A DNA stretch of 64,000 nt, taken from assembly GCF_927798115.1 (NCBI RefSeq), contig NZ_CAKMMG010000001.1, forward strand, positions 1-64,000, read 5' to 3'. The notes under the pieces are model-generated. The model ran no database searches. It worked only from the letters and a program-made list of their open reading frames with translations, and had not been told where the DNA came from. Made by a program: the position numbers and the translations under genes. Source of the stretch: Paenibacillus auburnensis. GTDB lineage: Bacteria; Bacillota; Bacilli; Paenibacillales; Paenibacillaceae. Positions 20,901 through 28,587 of this stretch are shown here, piece after piece (the first letter of the stretch is position 1; each line of letters starts with the position of its first letter).

Positions 20901-23542
20901 GTCTTACGGCAACCGCACCTGCGGGAGCGGATTTCCAGAAGGGTGCGCTGGTCGGCTATAACTTCCGGGACGGCAAAGTGAGCGGTTCGAAGTATGTCGG
21001 AACATTAAATGCACTCGGCAAGAATGCCGGTTCGGCAGCGGATGCCTTGAAGTTAGAGGATGCACTAGATCCGCTTGCTTCCGGAGCATGGAACATTGAT
21101 TTTGACACTTCGTTCATGGATAATGCTGCAGAAGGTGTCATGACGCTGAACTCTCCGCAGCAGTTAACGGGTGCAGTTCTGCTCTACAATGAGACAGGTC
21201 TTGAATACTACCGTCTGTATAACAGAACAGCTACGGAGAAGCCTGAGATCAATACACTGCTGCTTGGTGCTGATATTGATCTGGGAGGCAAGCCATGGGT
21301 CTCCTTTACGAGCTTTGCAGACAAATTCGACGGCCAAGGGCATACGATTTCCGGTCTTACGCTTGGCTCAGCCGGTGAGATTTATGTCGGCTTTGCTGCT
21401 GAGAATCTCGGAGAGATTACCAATGTGAACTTTACAGGCGCTATAGTTACAGCAGACAAGAATGGCGGAGCTGTTGCCGGAATCAACAAAGGAACGATCA
21501 GTAAAGTTCATGCCACGAACCTGACAGTGTCAGGTACAGGCACGCTGGGCGGCATAGCCGGCATCAATGCGGGCACCATAGCAGCTTCCAGCTCCGGCGG
21601 CAGTATCAGCGGCACTGGTCAAGCGGCCGGCGGTATCGCCGGCGACAATGTGGCTGCTGGTACGATTGCTAACTCGCTGTCTTATGCGGATATTCATGTG
21701 GCAGCAGCCGAAGCGGTTGCCGGCGGGATTGCCGGACGCAGCAGCGGCAAGATCAGCAACAGCTACTCAGCGGGTAGAGTTTCGGCTGAGGGCACGGTTA
21801 AGGCATGGAGCGGCGGGATCGCCGGACTTGCCCTGAATGGCTCCATTCTTTCTTCATTGAATACTGGTGAAGTAAGAGCCGCAGTGGGCGGTAAGCTGGC
21901 ACCGGGACAAGCCTTCTTTGGAGGTATTGCCGGGCAAATGGCCAAAGAAGCTTCCATTAGCGGGTCTGTCTTCAACTCACAGATGCTTAAGACCAATACT
22001 GCTTACTTTGATGCAGACGGCAAAGCTATAACAGGCAACGCCAGCGCATCCAGCGCAAATGGAATGAAGGCTGCAGAGCTGGCGGGCGGAACACTTCCAG
22101 CAGGTCTGAACAACGGATATTGGAAGGCACATGCCTCCTTCTATCCGGGACTTGAAGCTTTCGAAGGCACGAAGCAAGGGCTGCTCAGTTCAGCGGCTGT
22201 AATCCTTGCTCCGAAGGATCTTATTAACCGTGTGGCTTCCAGCTTTGCACTGGGAGGCACCGATGCTATTAACTGGACTGCAGACTCCTCCAAAGTAATT
22301 CTGAACGGAAAAACCGGAACGCTGACATCCGGCGGCAGCACGAAGCTGACGGTATCCGTTCAAGGAATAAGCAGAAGCATCATCATCAATGAACCTGCCG
22401 TGAAATATCCCGAACAGGCACTGGCGCCGGTTGATCTGACCGAAAGCAAAGAAAAGTGGATTATGGTCGGGAAGCCTATCGTTCTTTCTACAAATGAGCC
22501 GGGCGGAAGTATTTATTACACACTGGACGGCAGCGCACCAAATGAAACATCTCTGCTGTATAGCGGGCCAATTACGCTGCAGAGTACAACAACGCTTAAA
22601 GCAATAACGATTGTTGAGGGTAAAGAGTACAGCGGCGTATTGACGGAAGAGTGGATCATTCCACCATCCGGCGGCGGTGGTGGCGGTGGATTCGTTGCCA
22701 TACCTGTCAAAGAGCCGGCAATTACGGCTATCGCGAATAACACCAGCGTGAGCGGCAACAGCGAAGCACCGGTGAAGGTAGCCCGGAATAGCAAGCTGAA
22801 GCTGACTGCACCGGAAGGGCAAATTATCTATTACACGCTCGATGGCAGCACGCCGACAGTCAATAGTACGAAATACACCGGTGAGCTTCTGATTACCGGA
22901 AATATGACGATAAAAATGATCACAGATCAGGATGATACGGTCATCACCATCCAGTATACGGTAGAAAATGCGGAGTACAATCTAAAGAGCACTGCCAGTG
23001 AAATCAAGTATATGACTGCCTATGCGGACGGAACATTCAGACCGAAGGCGGCCATTACGAGATACGAGCTGATTTCTGCGCTTGCCCCACTGCTGGATAT
23101 GGAAGACGTGAATGTCGGAAACCTGTTCAATGATGTAACAGCAGAGCATGAGAAGCTGACGGCGTTCTTTGCTTCTGCGGGAATTATTCAGGGATATCCG
23201 GACGGAGGCTTCGGCGGCGAGAAGGGATTGACGCGGGCTGAGTTCGCGAAGATCATGACTAACGTGCTTAACCTGGACCTCACCAAAGCTGGAAGTACGA
23301 AGCAATCCGATCTGAAGGGCCACTGGTCCGAGCAATATGTCAACGCCCTATCTAAAGCGGGTTATGTCCAAGGCTTCCCGGACGGAACGTTCAAACCGAA
23401 TGCACCGATTACACGGGCTGAGGCTGTAGTGATGATCAACCGGATCGCCGGTACGAAGAAGCTGACGATTACGGCTGTGAAGTACAAGGATCTGCCGGCT
23501 ACCCACTGGGCGTATAAAGATATTATGTCTGTAGTGCAATAA
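14936..23542 (+). CDS. Giant GLUG-repeat SLH surface protein (2868 aa)
   Basis: Secreted, wall-anchored fibrous protein. Most of it (about residues 30-2480) consists of short repeats centred on GGIAGY or GGIVG, the GLUG motif known from bacterial adhesins and IgA peptidases and expected to form a beta-helix. Three blocks with a similar opening (W.PIG...F.GTLDG..H.I.GL) near residues 40, 1270 and 2065 suggest a triplicated module. Two chitobiase C-terminal-like Ig domains follow (IYYTLDGSAP near 2525, IYYTLDGSTP near 2631), separated by a glycine-rich linker at about 2579. SLH domains occupy about 2685-2868; the last unit is short, ending shortly after HWAYKD. Start chosen at ATG 14936 because AAGGTGG lies 6 bp upstream; signal peptide cleavage after AKA. 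Third gene of the surface operon. Adhesion or shielding is inference. Confidence 0.88.
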   Translation: MGMKQKSILGLAVALIVLTIAAVAGGLMAKADGQTWSGAADTSWYNPVYTTFKIDNVTKLAGVAKLVNEDKDASGDPINGFSGKILEIDRNLDLGAYLWVPIGTGEHPFRGTLISKEGSIITLSGMKVQDGLSYQGLVGNMIDGTVGGFVFSNSGSISVTSVTYDVYAGAAVGKMAGTSIVYDITNNMKITTDSAPYPAYAGGIVGMGEGSIANSFNHGVVTSTGTAAAGGIVGYGDAGGLKVKKVSNYGAVAAVGRDGDSVYAGGIAGHAVGSVTMNDENTVISNTAQVTVNGGSTVFAGGIIGKIDNTAVFSDSTINSGAVSIDAPAATGTYAGGLLGATGTVTSPDFNIAFVNSAPVTNIGGTNVHTGGIAGYADSTFTWTKGYIHAADVTAAGSQNIYTGGLIGYAAKGIVLNNPAANAYENTAHIKANGGTVVYTGGIAGYDTGGSISNASFTGSIDAVGTADVYTGGIAGYEIGGTILSSQAGKSSAAPTITSDGTIGGIVGYLDGTVSQAAVKYIRLKATAEGGVIGGIAGRAQGTISSAFAGDAEAADYNSLTIESAVKNPAAGADNITAGGLVGINDKALELTGSKTARVGFITESGKSGYTFGAVAGELNALAVIGTTAAPIEANDFLIELKADNSIAGGAVGINRATGLHLHTNRIEIKAVGISARAGGVFGENHSAAPYVLAENIALSSTGADAKLGGIVGYNTGSLTDATANSVSIIVNGERTEAGGIAGRSEGADAASSRASIVTPVFTAGEAIVVTVNAVDAKAGGIAGFAKATDIINPAAGAVAPDYVSFSVKAAGARVGGLAGALENSNISGDTTTINMENLLINTTKDAANAYVGGLVGYNDKSRLERLVGKTLNLTLNGPGVITGGMTGYNLGTNSAVIMNNYISALSLKANATATGSTIGGIVGLNDARTTDPAVNPGTAVSTLQNSRTLGSIAITAPSSKLGGMVGENRSLIANNSITDKISVSSKGSNVTFGGLAGLNTEKGTLYYTYSNANLTIEGAGTLAGGLAGENAGQVKGSYVDIDITGKATGTASQSVFLGGLIGRNSAGTVEQSYTSSKVTADGIYTNVGGLIGELTGGSIKNSYVAKRVSATKENSYAGGFIGRIKDGKVTNAYSAAEVSATNGAYAGGFAGRYDNASKELLYKTYYIKDDSLNINTDLPDFAEGNHRWLNVHVRLTTILSSTLKDRTAFPDLSGWDFTSAWKYGSLNADYKYPEVNREANTGGDTGNEVNANINWYMKDKDAIGFQITSEAELAGLAAIVNGTIAGVDQFDFAGRTITIMNPIHIQSKQWVPIGDKEVNAFEGTLDGGNHLIDGLTLQPVFTYSGLFGVIGKEGTVSNINLEPLSVTGNQYSGALAGLNLGTVSNVDLKLLGGIKISGGTVGGIIGKNTGAVSGLKLTLDGGSRIETVYSSGIAGGIIGDNTADVTSVTLSMNTIDGSIGSSADQAVVGGAFGRQSGNVTGLKLEVSSKIRITSTGMNSITGGLIGSYTAGTASELEVSFTDGTLEARGHDSILGGVIGQSAAGTLLKNITVTGPDNGVQLTGNGTMGGIVGVKEGVLGGILPLNIEAGGSTFDIDHAAAKQIHLVTTEDSLEAVIGGITGQAVNVAMNGSSFEGGISAPGETVAAGGITGQAGNSILYDVEAAPVITATAKTGEAAVGGITGTISSDDMNQGFDFGKAYPLYRGIYLAEVHNGAITVTGVNNTMDLYAGGLTGRMTDASVYRSNTAIDLKVTGGKTVNAGGIAGYSNGIIVDALGNNSLNAEAGSVYNVGGIVGWGADGEIHYSEAAAQGGQSITVGTALTLENSLPATHAGGIVGLGDHIKITYTHAQLPVNINDTNKDNTIYAGGFAGLMGDTDVREAQIQHSYATGALNVSGKLGSYVGGFAGSVDHYSISDAYASGDIANTALDTRSGGFAAAVERNASISSSYALQAKVTTTGIKSSTRSYTGGFAGYNDGSLNNVYANVPGLTATAPAGADFQKGALVGYNFRDGKVSGSKYVGTLNALGKNAGSAADALKLEDALDPLASGAWNIDFDTSFMDNAAEGVMTLNSPQQLTGAVLLYNETGLEYYRLYNRTATEKPEINTLLLGADIDLGGKPWVSFTSFADKFDGQGHTISGLTLGSAGEIYVGFAAENLGEITNVNFTGAIVTADKNGGAVAGINKGTISKVHATNLTVSGTGTLGGIAGINAGTIAASSSGGSISGTGQAAGGIAGDNVAAGTIANSLSYADIHVAAAEAVAGGIAGRSSGKISNSYSAGRVSAEGTVKAWSGGIAGLALNGSILSSLNTGEVRAAVGGKLAPGQAFFGGIAGQMAKEASISGSVFNSQMLKTNTAYFDADGKAITGNASASSANGMKAAELAGGTLPAGLNNGYWKAHASFYPGLEAFEGTKQGLLSSAAVILAPKDLINRVASSFALGGTDAINWTADSSKVILNGKTGTLTSGGSTKLTVSVQGISRSIIINEPAVKYPEQALAPVDLTESKEKWIMVGKPIVLSTNEPGGSIYYTLDGSAPNETSLLYSGPITLQSTTTLKAITIVEGKEYSGVLTEEWIIPPSGGGGGGGFVAIPVKEPAITAIANNTSVSGNSEAPVKVARNSKLKLTAPEGQIIYYTLDGSTPTVNSTKYTGELLITGNMTIKMITDQDDTVITIQYTVENAEYNLKSTASEIKYMTAYADGTFRPKAAITRYELISALAPLLDMEDVNVGNLFNDVTAEHEKLTAFFASAGIIQGYPDGGFGGEKGLTRAEFAKIMTNVLNLDLTKAGSTKQSDLKGHWSEQYVNALSKAGYVQGFPDGTFKPNAPITRAEAVVMINRIAGTKKLTITAVKYKDLPATHWAYKDIMSVVQ

Positions 23543-23563
23543 ATCGAAGGGAATGTGCAGCGG

Positions 23564-24253
23564 ATGAAAAAACAACTGGCTTACCTTTGCATCATTGTGT
23601 CCCTCTTGTCCGCAGTGCTCTTCTACAACGGAACTACTAACGCTGATACGCCGGTTGTTAATAATGCCGAACAGACCTATCAGCTAACCAAGAAGGCTAT
23701 GTTCTATCTCCGGGTGCTGAAAAGCGACGGGACAGCTAGTGCCACGGGTACGGGAGTGATCCTGTCCCCGGGCGGCACAGCGGCAACCGCCTACCATGTG
23801 GTAAAAGGCGCACAGCGGATGGAAGGGATCATGGCAGACGGAACGATCATTAGTCCTATCAAAGTCAGTAACTATGATGAACAGAAGGATCTTGCCGTGC
23901 TGGATCTGCCTACACCGGCAGCAGCGAAGCAGGCAGACAATGCCTATCCTTACCTGGAGATACGCACAGAAGCGGTGAAGCATGGCGAAGCTGTATTCGC
24001 ACTCGGGTACCCCCTGAAGAATACGAACATCATTACCGAGGGGATTATCAATACCCCTGCAGCTGAGATTAACGGAAGAAGCAGAATTCTGACCTCAGCC
24101 CAGGTGGTAAGCGGAATGTCCGGAGGACCGCTGATGGATGCGCACGGGCGGCTGGCCGGCATTATTTCCGGCTCTCTGCGGACGATGGATAATATTCATC
24201 TGATCATCAATATGGATGACCTGCGCAGCATATTGCCGGCGGCAATGAAGTAA
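23564..24253 (+). CDS. Secreted trypsin-like serine protease (DegP-type fold, no PDZ)
   Basis: Small exported S1-family peptidase of about 229 aa. The catalytic triad is visible: H78 in TAYHVV, D109 in DLAVLDL and S186 in GMSGGP. It has a signal peptide or signal anchor (MKKQLAYLC plus a hydrophobic run) and no PDZ domain, so it is shorter than typical HtrA proteins. It begins 21 bp after the third giant gene and is the last gene before a terminator, so it is very likely part of the same transcript and may process or trim the surface proteins; that role is inference. GAAGGGA at 23546-23552 supports ATG 23564; GTG 23555 is too close to it. Confidence 0.85.
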   Translation: MKKQLAYLCIIVSLLSAVLFYNGTTNADTPVVNNAEQTYQLTKKAMFYLRVLKSDGTASATGTGVILSPGGTAATAYHVVKGAQRMEGIMADGTIISPIKVSNYDEQKDLAVLDLPTPAAAKQADNAYPYLEIRTEAVKHGEAVFALGYPLKNTNIITEGIINTPAAEINGRSRILTSAQVVSGMSGGPLMDAHGRLAGIISGSLRTMDNIHLIINMDDLRSILPAAMK

Positions 24254-24311
24254 GGGCATAATAACAAGTAGCTAATCTTCTGTAAGCAGCATAGAGGTTT
24301 TTACAATCATG

Positions 24312-24357
24312 GCTGTCCCCCGATAATTCAGATCTACGCGGGGGCGGCTCTTTTTTT
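24312..24357 (+). terminator. Terminator of the surface operon
   Basis: GCTGTCCCCCG (from 24312) pairs with CGGGGGCGGC (to about 24348) with one bulged T, followed by TCTTTTTTT. It lies 58 bp after the protease gene. Confidence 0.8.
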
Positions 24358-24401
24358 AAAGTATAGGTCAAAAAGATTTCCTGGCGAGAGGCGGGAGAGG
24401 T

Positions 24402-24764
24402 ATGATTAGAGCGTTTTTGCTGGATGTGAATCAGAAGGATCTCTATAAACTGGCAACAATGCTCCAGCAGTCCGGGAAAGTGGATGTAATCGGAATGTCC
24501 TCCCATCCGCAGAGCGCTTTGCATCAGATCATCGGGCTTCATCCGGATGTGCTGTTTCTGGATCTCCAGCTCCACGGCTTGCAGGGAGTGCTGGTAGCCG
24601 AGCAGATCAAGCAGCAGCTTCCGGCGATTCAGATCGTAGTGATCACAGAGAGTAAGCAGCATGCCCTATGGGCATTTGATCAGGCAATTGCCGACTATCT
24701 TTTGAAGCCGCTTGAAGAGGTTAGGCTTTGCCAGTCATTGGAACGGCTGCGTAAGGGGGGCTGA
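24402..24764 (+). CDS. Stand-alone response-regulator receiver domain
   Basis: Single CheY-like domain of 120 aa with no output domain. The phospho-acceptor is D54 (LFLDLQLHG), with the conserved Thr at 82 (VITES) and Lys at 102 (LLKPL). The N-terminal acidic pair is reduced: D8 is present but followed by V-N-Q-K-D instead of the usual D-D/E pair, so metal binding may be weaker. GGGAGAGGT precedes the ATG. No kinase is adjacent; the large hybrid kinase at 50.7 kb is the only sensor kinase in the window. It could be a phosphorelay shuttle or a receiver that lost a LytTR-type DNA-binding domain; the stop shortly after the receiver fold ends supports either. Confidence 0.8.
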   Translation: MIRAFLLDVNQKDLYKLATMLQQSGKVDVIGMSSHPQSALHQIIGLHPDVLFLDLQLHGLQGVLVAEQIKQQLPAIQIVVITESKQHALWAFDQAIADYLLKPLEEVRLCQSLERLRKGG

Positions 24765-24842
24765 AGACGTGAAGGATGCCGGAAAGCCCGCCCCTGTGAT
24801 ACAATAATCTGAAAAGCTGAAAATGATGGGGGATTGAAGTGA

Positions 24843-26018
24843 ATGTATGATTTTGAACGCATAATTGACCGCCGCAATACCCGCTCTTACAAATGGGATC
24901 AGAATGAAAAGCTCTTCGGCAACAAGGATATTCTGCCGCTTTGGGTGGCGGATATGGATTTTGAGAGCCCTCCGGCGGTGAAGGAAGCGATCCTGCGCCG
25001 GGTGGAAGCCGGTGTCTATGGCTATAGCATAGCAAGTGAATCTTACAAACAAGCGATTGTTAACTGGTTCGGACGGCGCCATGATTGGGCGATTCAGCCG
25101 GAGTGGATCACGGATTCACCGGGAATTGTCACTTCGCTTAGCTTTTCGGTAGAGCTGTTCACCCAGCCGGGTGATGAGGTGATTCTGCAATCGCCGGTCT
25201 ATTATCCTTTCTATGATGTCATTAAGATGAATGACCGCAAGGTAGCCAAGAATCCGCTGATTCTTCGCAATGGGCGGTATGAGATGGATTATGCCCACCT
25301 TGAATCGCTGATGCAGGGCGGCGCCAAGCTGCTGCTGCTGTGCAACCCCCATAATCCGGGGGGAACCGTCTGGAAACGCGAGGAGCTCCAGCAGCTTGGA
25401 GAGTTATGCCTGCGTTACGGGGTAACCGTCATTTCAGACGAAATTCATTGCGATTTGACGCTTCCGGGACATAAGCATATCCCGTTCGCCTCTTTATCTG
25501 AAGAACTGGCTAATATTACAGTTACAACGCTGGCAGCAACCAAAACCTTCAATCTGCCCGGCCTGCAGACCTCTTTCATCGTGTCCCGGAATCCTGAACT
25601 GCAGGGGAAATTTGAGCGTAAGCTGAAGGCGCTCAGCCTGCATATGTCGTCTTATTTTGCTCCCGAAGCGGTAGAGGCGGCATACAATGAAGGAGAGACA
25701 TGGCTGGACGAGCTGCGTCAACATATTGCCGGTAATGCCGAATATGCGATCAGCTATCTCGCAGAGCATCTTCCTGCGGTTAAGGTTATGCGCCCTGAGG
25801 CCACTTATCTGCTATGGCTGGACTGCCGGGCGCTGGGACTGGATGCAGCAGGACTGAAAAATCTGATGTACAGAGAGGCAGAAGTGGCTTTTAACGAAGG
25901 TTCTGTGTTTGGAGCTGAAGGAGAAGGGCATCTGCGGATCAACCTGGCTTGTCCGAGATCGGTACTCACTGAAGCGCTGCTGCGGTTCAGCCGGGCGGCT
26001 GCTTCATACGCAGAGTAA
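24843..26018 (+). CDS. patB: PatB/MalY-type PLP-dependent cystathionine beta-lyase
   Basis: Fold-type I PLP enzyme of 391 aa, the normal size for the MalY/PatB subgroup of class I/II aminotransferases, which cleave C-S bonds of cystathionine or cysteine conjugates to pyruvate, ammonia and a thiol. The N-terminal signature (R.T.S.KWD and LWVADMDF), the ISDEIHCDL motif carrying the PLP-contacting Asp, and the PLP lysine K234 in AATKTFN are all present. The protein is cytosolic. A GGGGGATTGAAGTGA stretch precedes the ATG. It stands alone, with a strong terminator after it. Whether it acts in methionine metabolism or in cysteine-conjugate breakdown cannot be told here. Confidence 0.88.
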   Translation: MYDFERIIDRRNTRSYKWDQNEKLFGNKDILPLWVADMDFESPPAVKEAILRRVEAGVYGYSIASESYKQAIVNWFGRRHDWAIQPEWITDSPGIVTSLSFSVELFTQPGDEVILQSPVYYPFYDVIKMNDRKVAKNPLILRNGRYEMDYAHLESLMQGGAKLLLLCNPHNPGGTVWKREELQQLGELCLRYGVTVISDEIHCDLTLPGHKHIPFASLSEELANITVTTLAATKTFNLPGLQTSFIVSRNPELQGKFERKLKALSLHMSSYFAPEAVEAAYNEGETWLDELRQHIAGNAEYAISYLAEHLPAVKVMRPEATYLLWLDCRALGLDAAGLKNLMYREAEVAFNEGSVFGAEGEGHLRINLACPRSVLTEALLRFSRAAASYAE

Positions 26019-26041
26019 TAAGGACCCGTTCTATTACAGTT

Positions 26042-26097
26042 AAGCTTGCTGCAGTCCTTTGAACGCTTGTTGTTCATAGCGCTGCGGCAGGCTTTTT
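26042..26097 (+). terminator. Rho-independent terminator
   Basis: AAGCTTGCTGCAG (26042-26054) pairs with CTGCGGCAGGCTT (26082-26094) over 13 bp with two G-U pairs, with an inner TGAAC/GTTCA stem, then a T run. It ends patB. Confidence 0.85.
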
Positions 26098-26140
26098 GCT
26101 TGGGATCATAAACACATAGAAGAATGGGAGAGAAACAAAA

Positions 26141-27091
26141 ATGAGCAAAACCCGAATCATAATCGACTGCGATACAGGTATTGATGACGCACTGGCCATA
26201 TTGTATGCGCTTCGTGCTCCGGATGTTGTTGTAGAAGGGATTACTACGGTATTTGGCAACATCGGTGTCGAGCAGGCGGCGGACAATACGCTGCGGCTGC
26301 TTGCGCTGGCCCGGCCCGAAGCAGAGATTCCGGTTGCTCTCGGTGCTTCTCAGGCACTGGTCCGTGAACTCCGCGGCTTCTCCCAGCATGTGCATGGTGA
26401 AAATGGCATCGGCGATGTGCAGCTTCCGCCATCCAACCAGCGCCTGGTTAGTGAAACAGCGGCAGAATTTATTGTACGGCTGGCGGATGAAAATCCCGGC
26501 GAAATTGTACTGGTAACCCTCGGGCGGCTGACGAATCTGTCGCTCGCGCTTGATCTGGACCCCGGACTCAAGGGCAAGTTGAAAAAGGTAGTTGTAATGG
26601 GGGGAACGATCTTCAAGCCGGGCAATGTGACTCCGGTGGCGGAAGCCAATTTATGGGGCGATCCCGAAGCGGCTGACCGGGTATTCACCTCAGGACTGCC
26701 TGTGCTGATGGTCGGTCTGGATGTGACACTGAAGACACTGATCACCACGGAGCATTTGGAGCTGCTGAAACGGTATGGCCGGGAAGACAATCAGGCGATT
26801 ATTGAATTTATGGACAAGTCTCTGCAGCATTATTTCAAATTTTACCGTGATGCTAATTATGTGATTAACGGTGCACCGCTGCATGATCCGCTGGCTCTAA
26901 TGGCTGCGCTGCAGCCGGACCTGCTGACCTGCCGGCAGATGAAGGTACGTGTGGAGCATCAAGGGGAGCATACCTCCGGGATGGTCGTTGCCGATTTGCG
27001 GGCGCAGCCCCGGATAGGTGAATTCATCGAGGTCGCCGTCGATGTGGATGCCCAGCGGGCAGTTGGTGTCTTTTTAAGTGCCTTCATGTAA
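26141..27091 (+). CDS. Inosine-uridine-preferring nucleoside hydrolase
   Basis: Nucleoside N-ribohydrolase of 316 aa that cleaves the N-glycosidic bond of ribonucleosides to free base and ribose in salvage. The calcium-binding signature DCDTGIDDA is at the very N-terminus (D9, D11, D15, D16), and the catalytic-side histidine is in APLHDPLAL (H248). Length and motif order match the IunH/RihA/RihB family. GGGAGAG precedes the ATG by about 7 bp. There is no signal peptide. The gene is monocistronic as far as the sequence shows. Base specificity (pyrimidine versus purine) cannot be read by eye, so no gene symbol is given. Confidence 0.9.
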   Translation: MSKTRIIIDCDTGIDDALAILYALRAPDVVVEGITTVFGNIGVEQAADNTLRLLALARPEAEIPVALGASQALVRELRGFSQHVHGENGIGDVQLPPSNQRLVSETAAEFIVRLADENPGEIVLVTLGRLTNLSLALDLDPGLKGKLKKVVVMGGTIFKPGNVTPVAEANLWGDPEAADRVFTSGLPVLMVGLDVTLKTLITTEHLELLKRYGREDNQAIIEFMDKSLQHYFKFYRDANYVINGAPLHDPLALMAALQPDLLTCRQMKVRVEHQGEHTSGMVVADLRAQPRIGEFIEVAVDVDAQRAVGVFLSAFM

Positions 27092-27157
27092 ATGTCCTGT
27101 TTGCGTTGATTCTGGCTGGTATAAATCTGTAATCTGCAGAAGTTACAATCTATTAAT

Positions 27158-27185
27158 TTGCCAAAAATATCAATTTTGGTAAAAT
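27158..27185 (+). promoter_or_regulatory. Sigma-A type promoter
   Basis: TTGCCA (27158-27163), 16-bp spacer, TAAAAT (27180-27185). It lies about 54 bp upstream of the start of the GH18-like gene, giving a leader of about 47 nt. Confidence 0.65.
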
Positions 27186-27238
27186 GATAGAGGTGTAACA
27201 TATATCATTCGGAATCTTGCAGAATGGAGAATCAACAT

Positions 27239-28483
27239 ATGAAAATGCTAAGTAAACTATTATTATGTGCGGCAATTTCGATAGGCGGATATACAGCTCT
27301 TCCCGCACAGCCTACACAGGCTGCGGCAGGCAGTGTCAGTATCATGCTCGACGGTTATCCGCTGCCGTTCCCGGTTCCGCCTGCGGTGATGAACGGGACT
27401 ACAATGGTGCCGTTCCGTGCTATCTCCGAAGCGCTCGGTATTCAGGTGGAGTGGAATCAGGCCGCCAAGAAAATTACCGCCACCAAAAGTGACGCAGCGG
27501 GCTCCAAAGTAGTCATTCTTACACTGGGCAGCACAAATGCGGCAGTGAACGGAGCCCCCGTAAAGCTGGCTGTGCCTCCGCAAAATTTCCGCGGCACCAC
27601 GATGATTCCGCTCAGCTTCTTCGGACAGCAGTTCGGGGCCGGAGTTGGATGGAACCAGGCCACTAAAACCGTGTCGATCACCTCATCCCGGAAGGATATG
27701 TATACCCTGGGCTTCTATGCACAGAAGTCATACAGTGAGGTTTCGCTGATTCCGGATTTTAATGCGGTTGCTTTCGGCTGGAGCCGGATCGACCGCAGCG
27801 GCCAGTTCACGACGACCAGCACGGATTTCTGGTGGCCGAAGGCCGACGGTGATGTCACGCCTGAATCCATTGTTCAGAACGCCGCTGCCGGAGGAACTGC
27901 TCCTTATTTGATGGTTTATTCAGGCGATAAGGAGCTGGAATTGACTAAAAATCTGGAAGATCCTGCGCTTCAGCAGCAGACCATATCTGGCATTGTCTCA
28001 CTGGCTGCAGAGAAAGGATTTCAGGGTATCGGACTGGATCTGGAAGGGCTCGGTCTGACCGGGGACAAGAAAATCGTACAGGGCCAATTCAATACATTCG
28101 TGAAGAACTTGGCGGCAGCAGCCAGGCCGGCGGGGCTCAAGCTGACCGTTATTCTGCCCCCGCTGAACGGCTCCTTTAAAGGGTACGACTACAAGACCTT
28201 GGCTTCGCTTGCTGATGATCTGGTCATTATGGCCTACGCTTATGAGGACGAATCCAAGCCGGAGCCGCTGAACATGGTGGACCAAGGTATCCGTCTGGCA
28301 CTGGAGCAGGTTAGTAAAGACAAACTGATCCTCGGCATCTCCGTATACAGCGAGGATGAAACCTCTGTAAATGCCAAGATCGGGCTGGCCAAACGGTACG
28401 GGCTTAAAGGTATAGCGATCTGGCGTCTGGGACTGATTGGACAGCCGGTATGGAACGAAATGGGCAAATCCGTGGAATTATAG
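27239..28483 (+). CDS. Exported copper-amine-oxidase-N-like plus GH18-like protein
   Basis: Secreted two-domain protein of about 414 aa. A signal peptide (cleavage near TQAAA) is followed by a copper amine oxidase N-terminal-like domain (about residues 30-145, with PVP..M..GTTMVPFRAISEALG and GTTMIPLSFF), a wall-associated module common in Paenibacillus. A TIM-barrel related to glycoside hydrolase family 18 and spore YaaH-type enzymes follows. The active-site strand reads GLDLEG, with D267 and E269 in the positions of the DxE pair. This fits peptidoglycan or chitin-like N-acetylglucosamine polymers as substrate. Start chosen at ATG 27239; an ATG at 27224 overlaps the ribosome binding site GGAG (27226-27229). 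Function in cortex or wall turnover is inference. Confidence 0.82.
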   Translation: MKMLSKLLLCAAISIGGYTALPAQPTQAAAGSVSIMLDGYPLPFPVPPAVMNGTTMVPFRAISEALGIQVEWNQAAKKITATKSDAAGSKVVILTLGSTNAAVNGAPVKLAVPPQNFRGTTMIPLSFFGQQFGAGVGWNQATKTVSITSSRKDMYTLGFYAQKSYSEVSLIPDFNAVAFGWSRIDRSGQFTTTSTDFWWPKADGDVTPESIVQNAAAGGTAPYLMVYSGDKELELTKNLEDPALQQQTISGIVSLAAEKGFQGIGLDLEGLGLTGDKKIVQGQFNTFVKNLAAAARPAGLKLTVILPPLNGSFKGYDYKTLASLADDLVIMAYAYEDESKPEPLNMVDQGIRLALEQVSKDKLILGISVYSEDETSVNAKIGLAKRYGLKGIAIWRLGLIGQPVWNEMGKSVEL

Positions 28484-28495
28484 AATAAATATTGT

Positions 28496-28526
28496 GAAGG
28501 GGCAGCCCGCGGGCTGCTTCTTTTTT
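28496..28526 (+). terminator. Rho-independent terminator
   Basis: GCAGCCCGCGGGCTGC (28502-28517), flanked by GAAG/CTTC, is a perfect palindrome followed by TTCTTTTTT. It ends the GH18-like gene. Confidence 0.9.
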
Positions 28527-28587
28527 GCGCGCTCAGACGATTCTAAACAGACCCATTACAACAAAAGTCACATTAACCTGCGCCTGA

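Noticed and set aside
15500..22100. Repeated short DNA units suggesting CRISPR or tandem DNA repeats
   Set aside because: The periodicity is protein-level (GGIAGY GLUG motifs with varied codons and variable spacing) in one long frame. No constant repeat-spacer structure and no cas genes.
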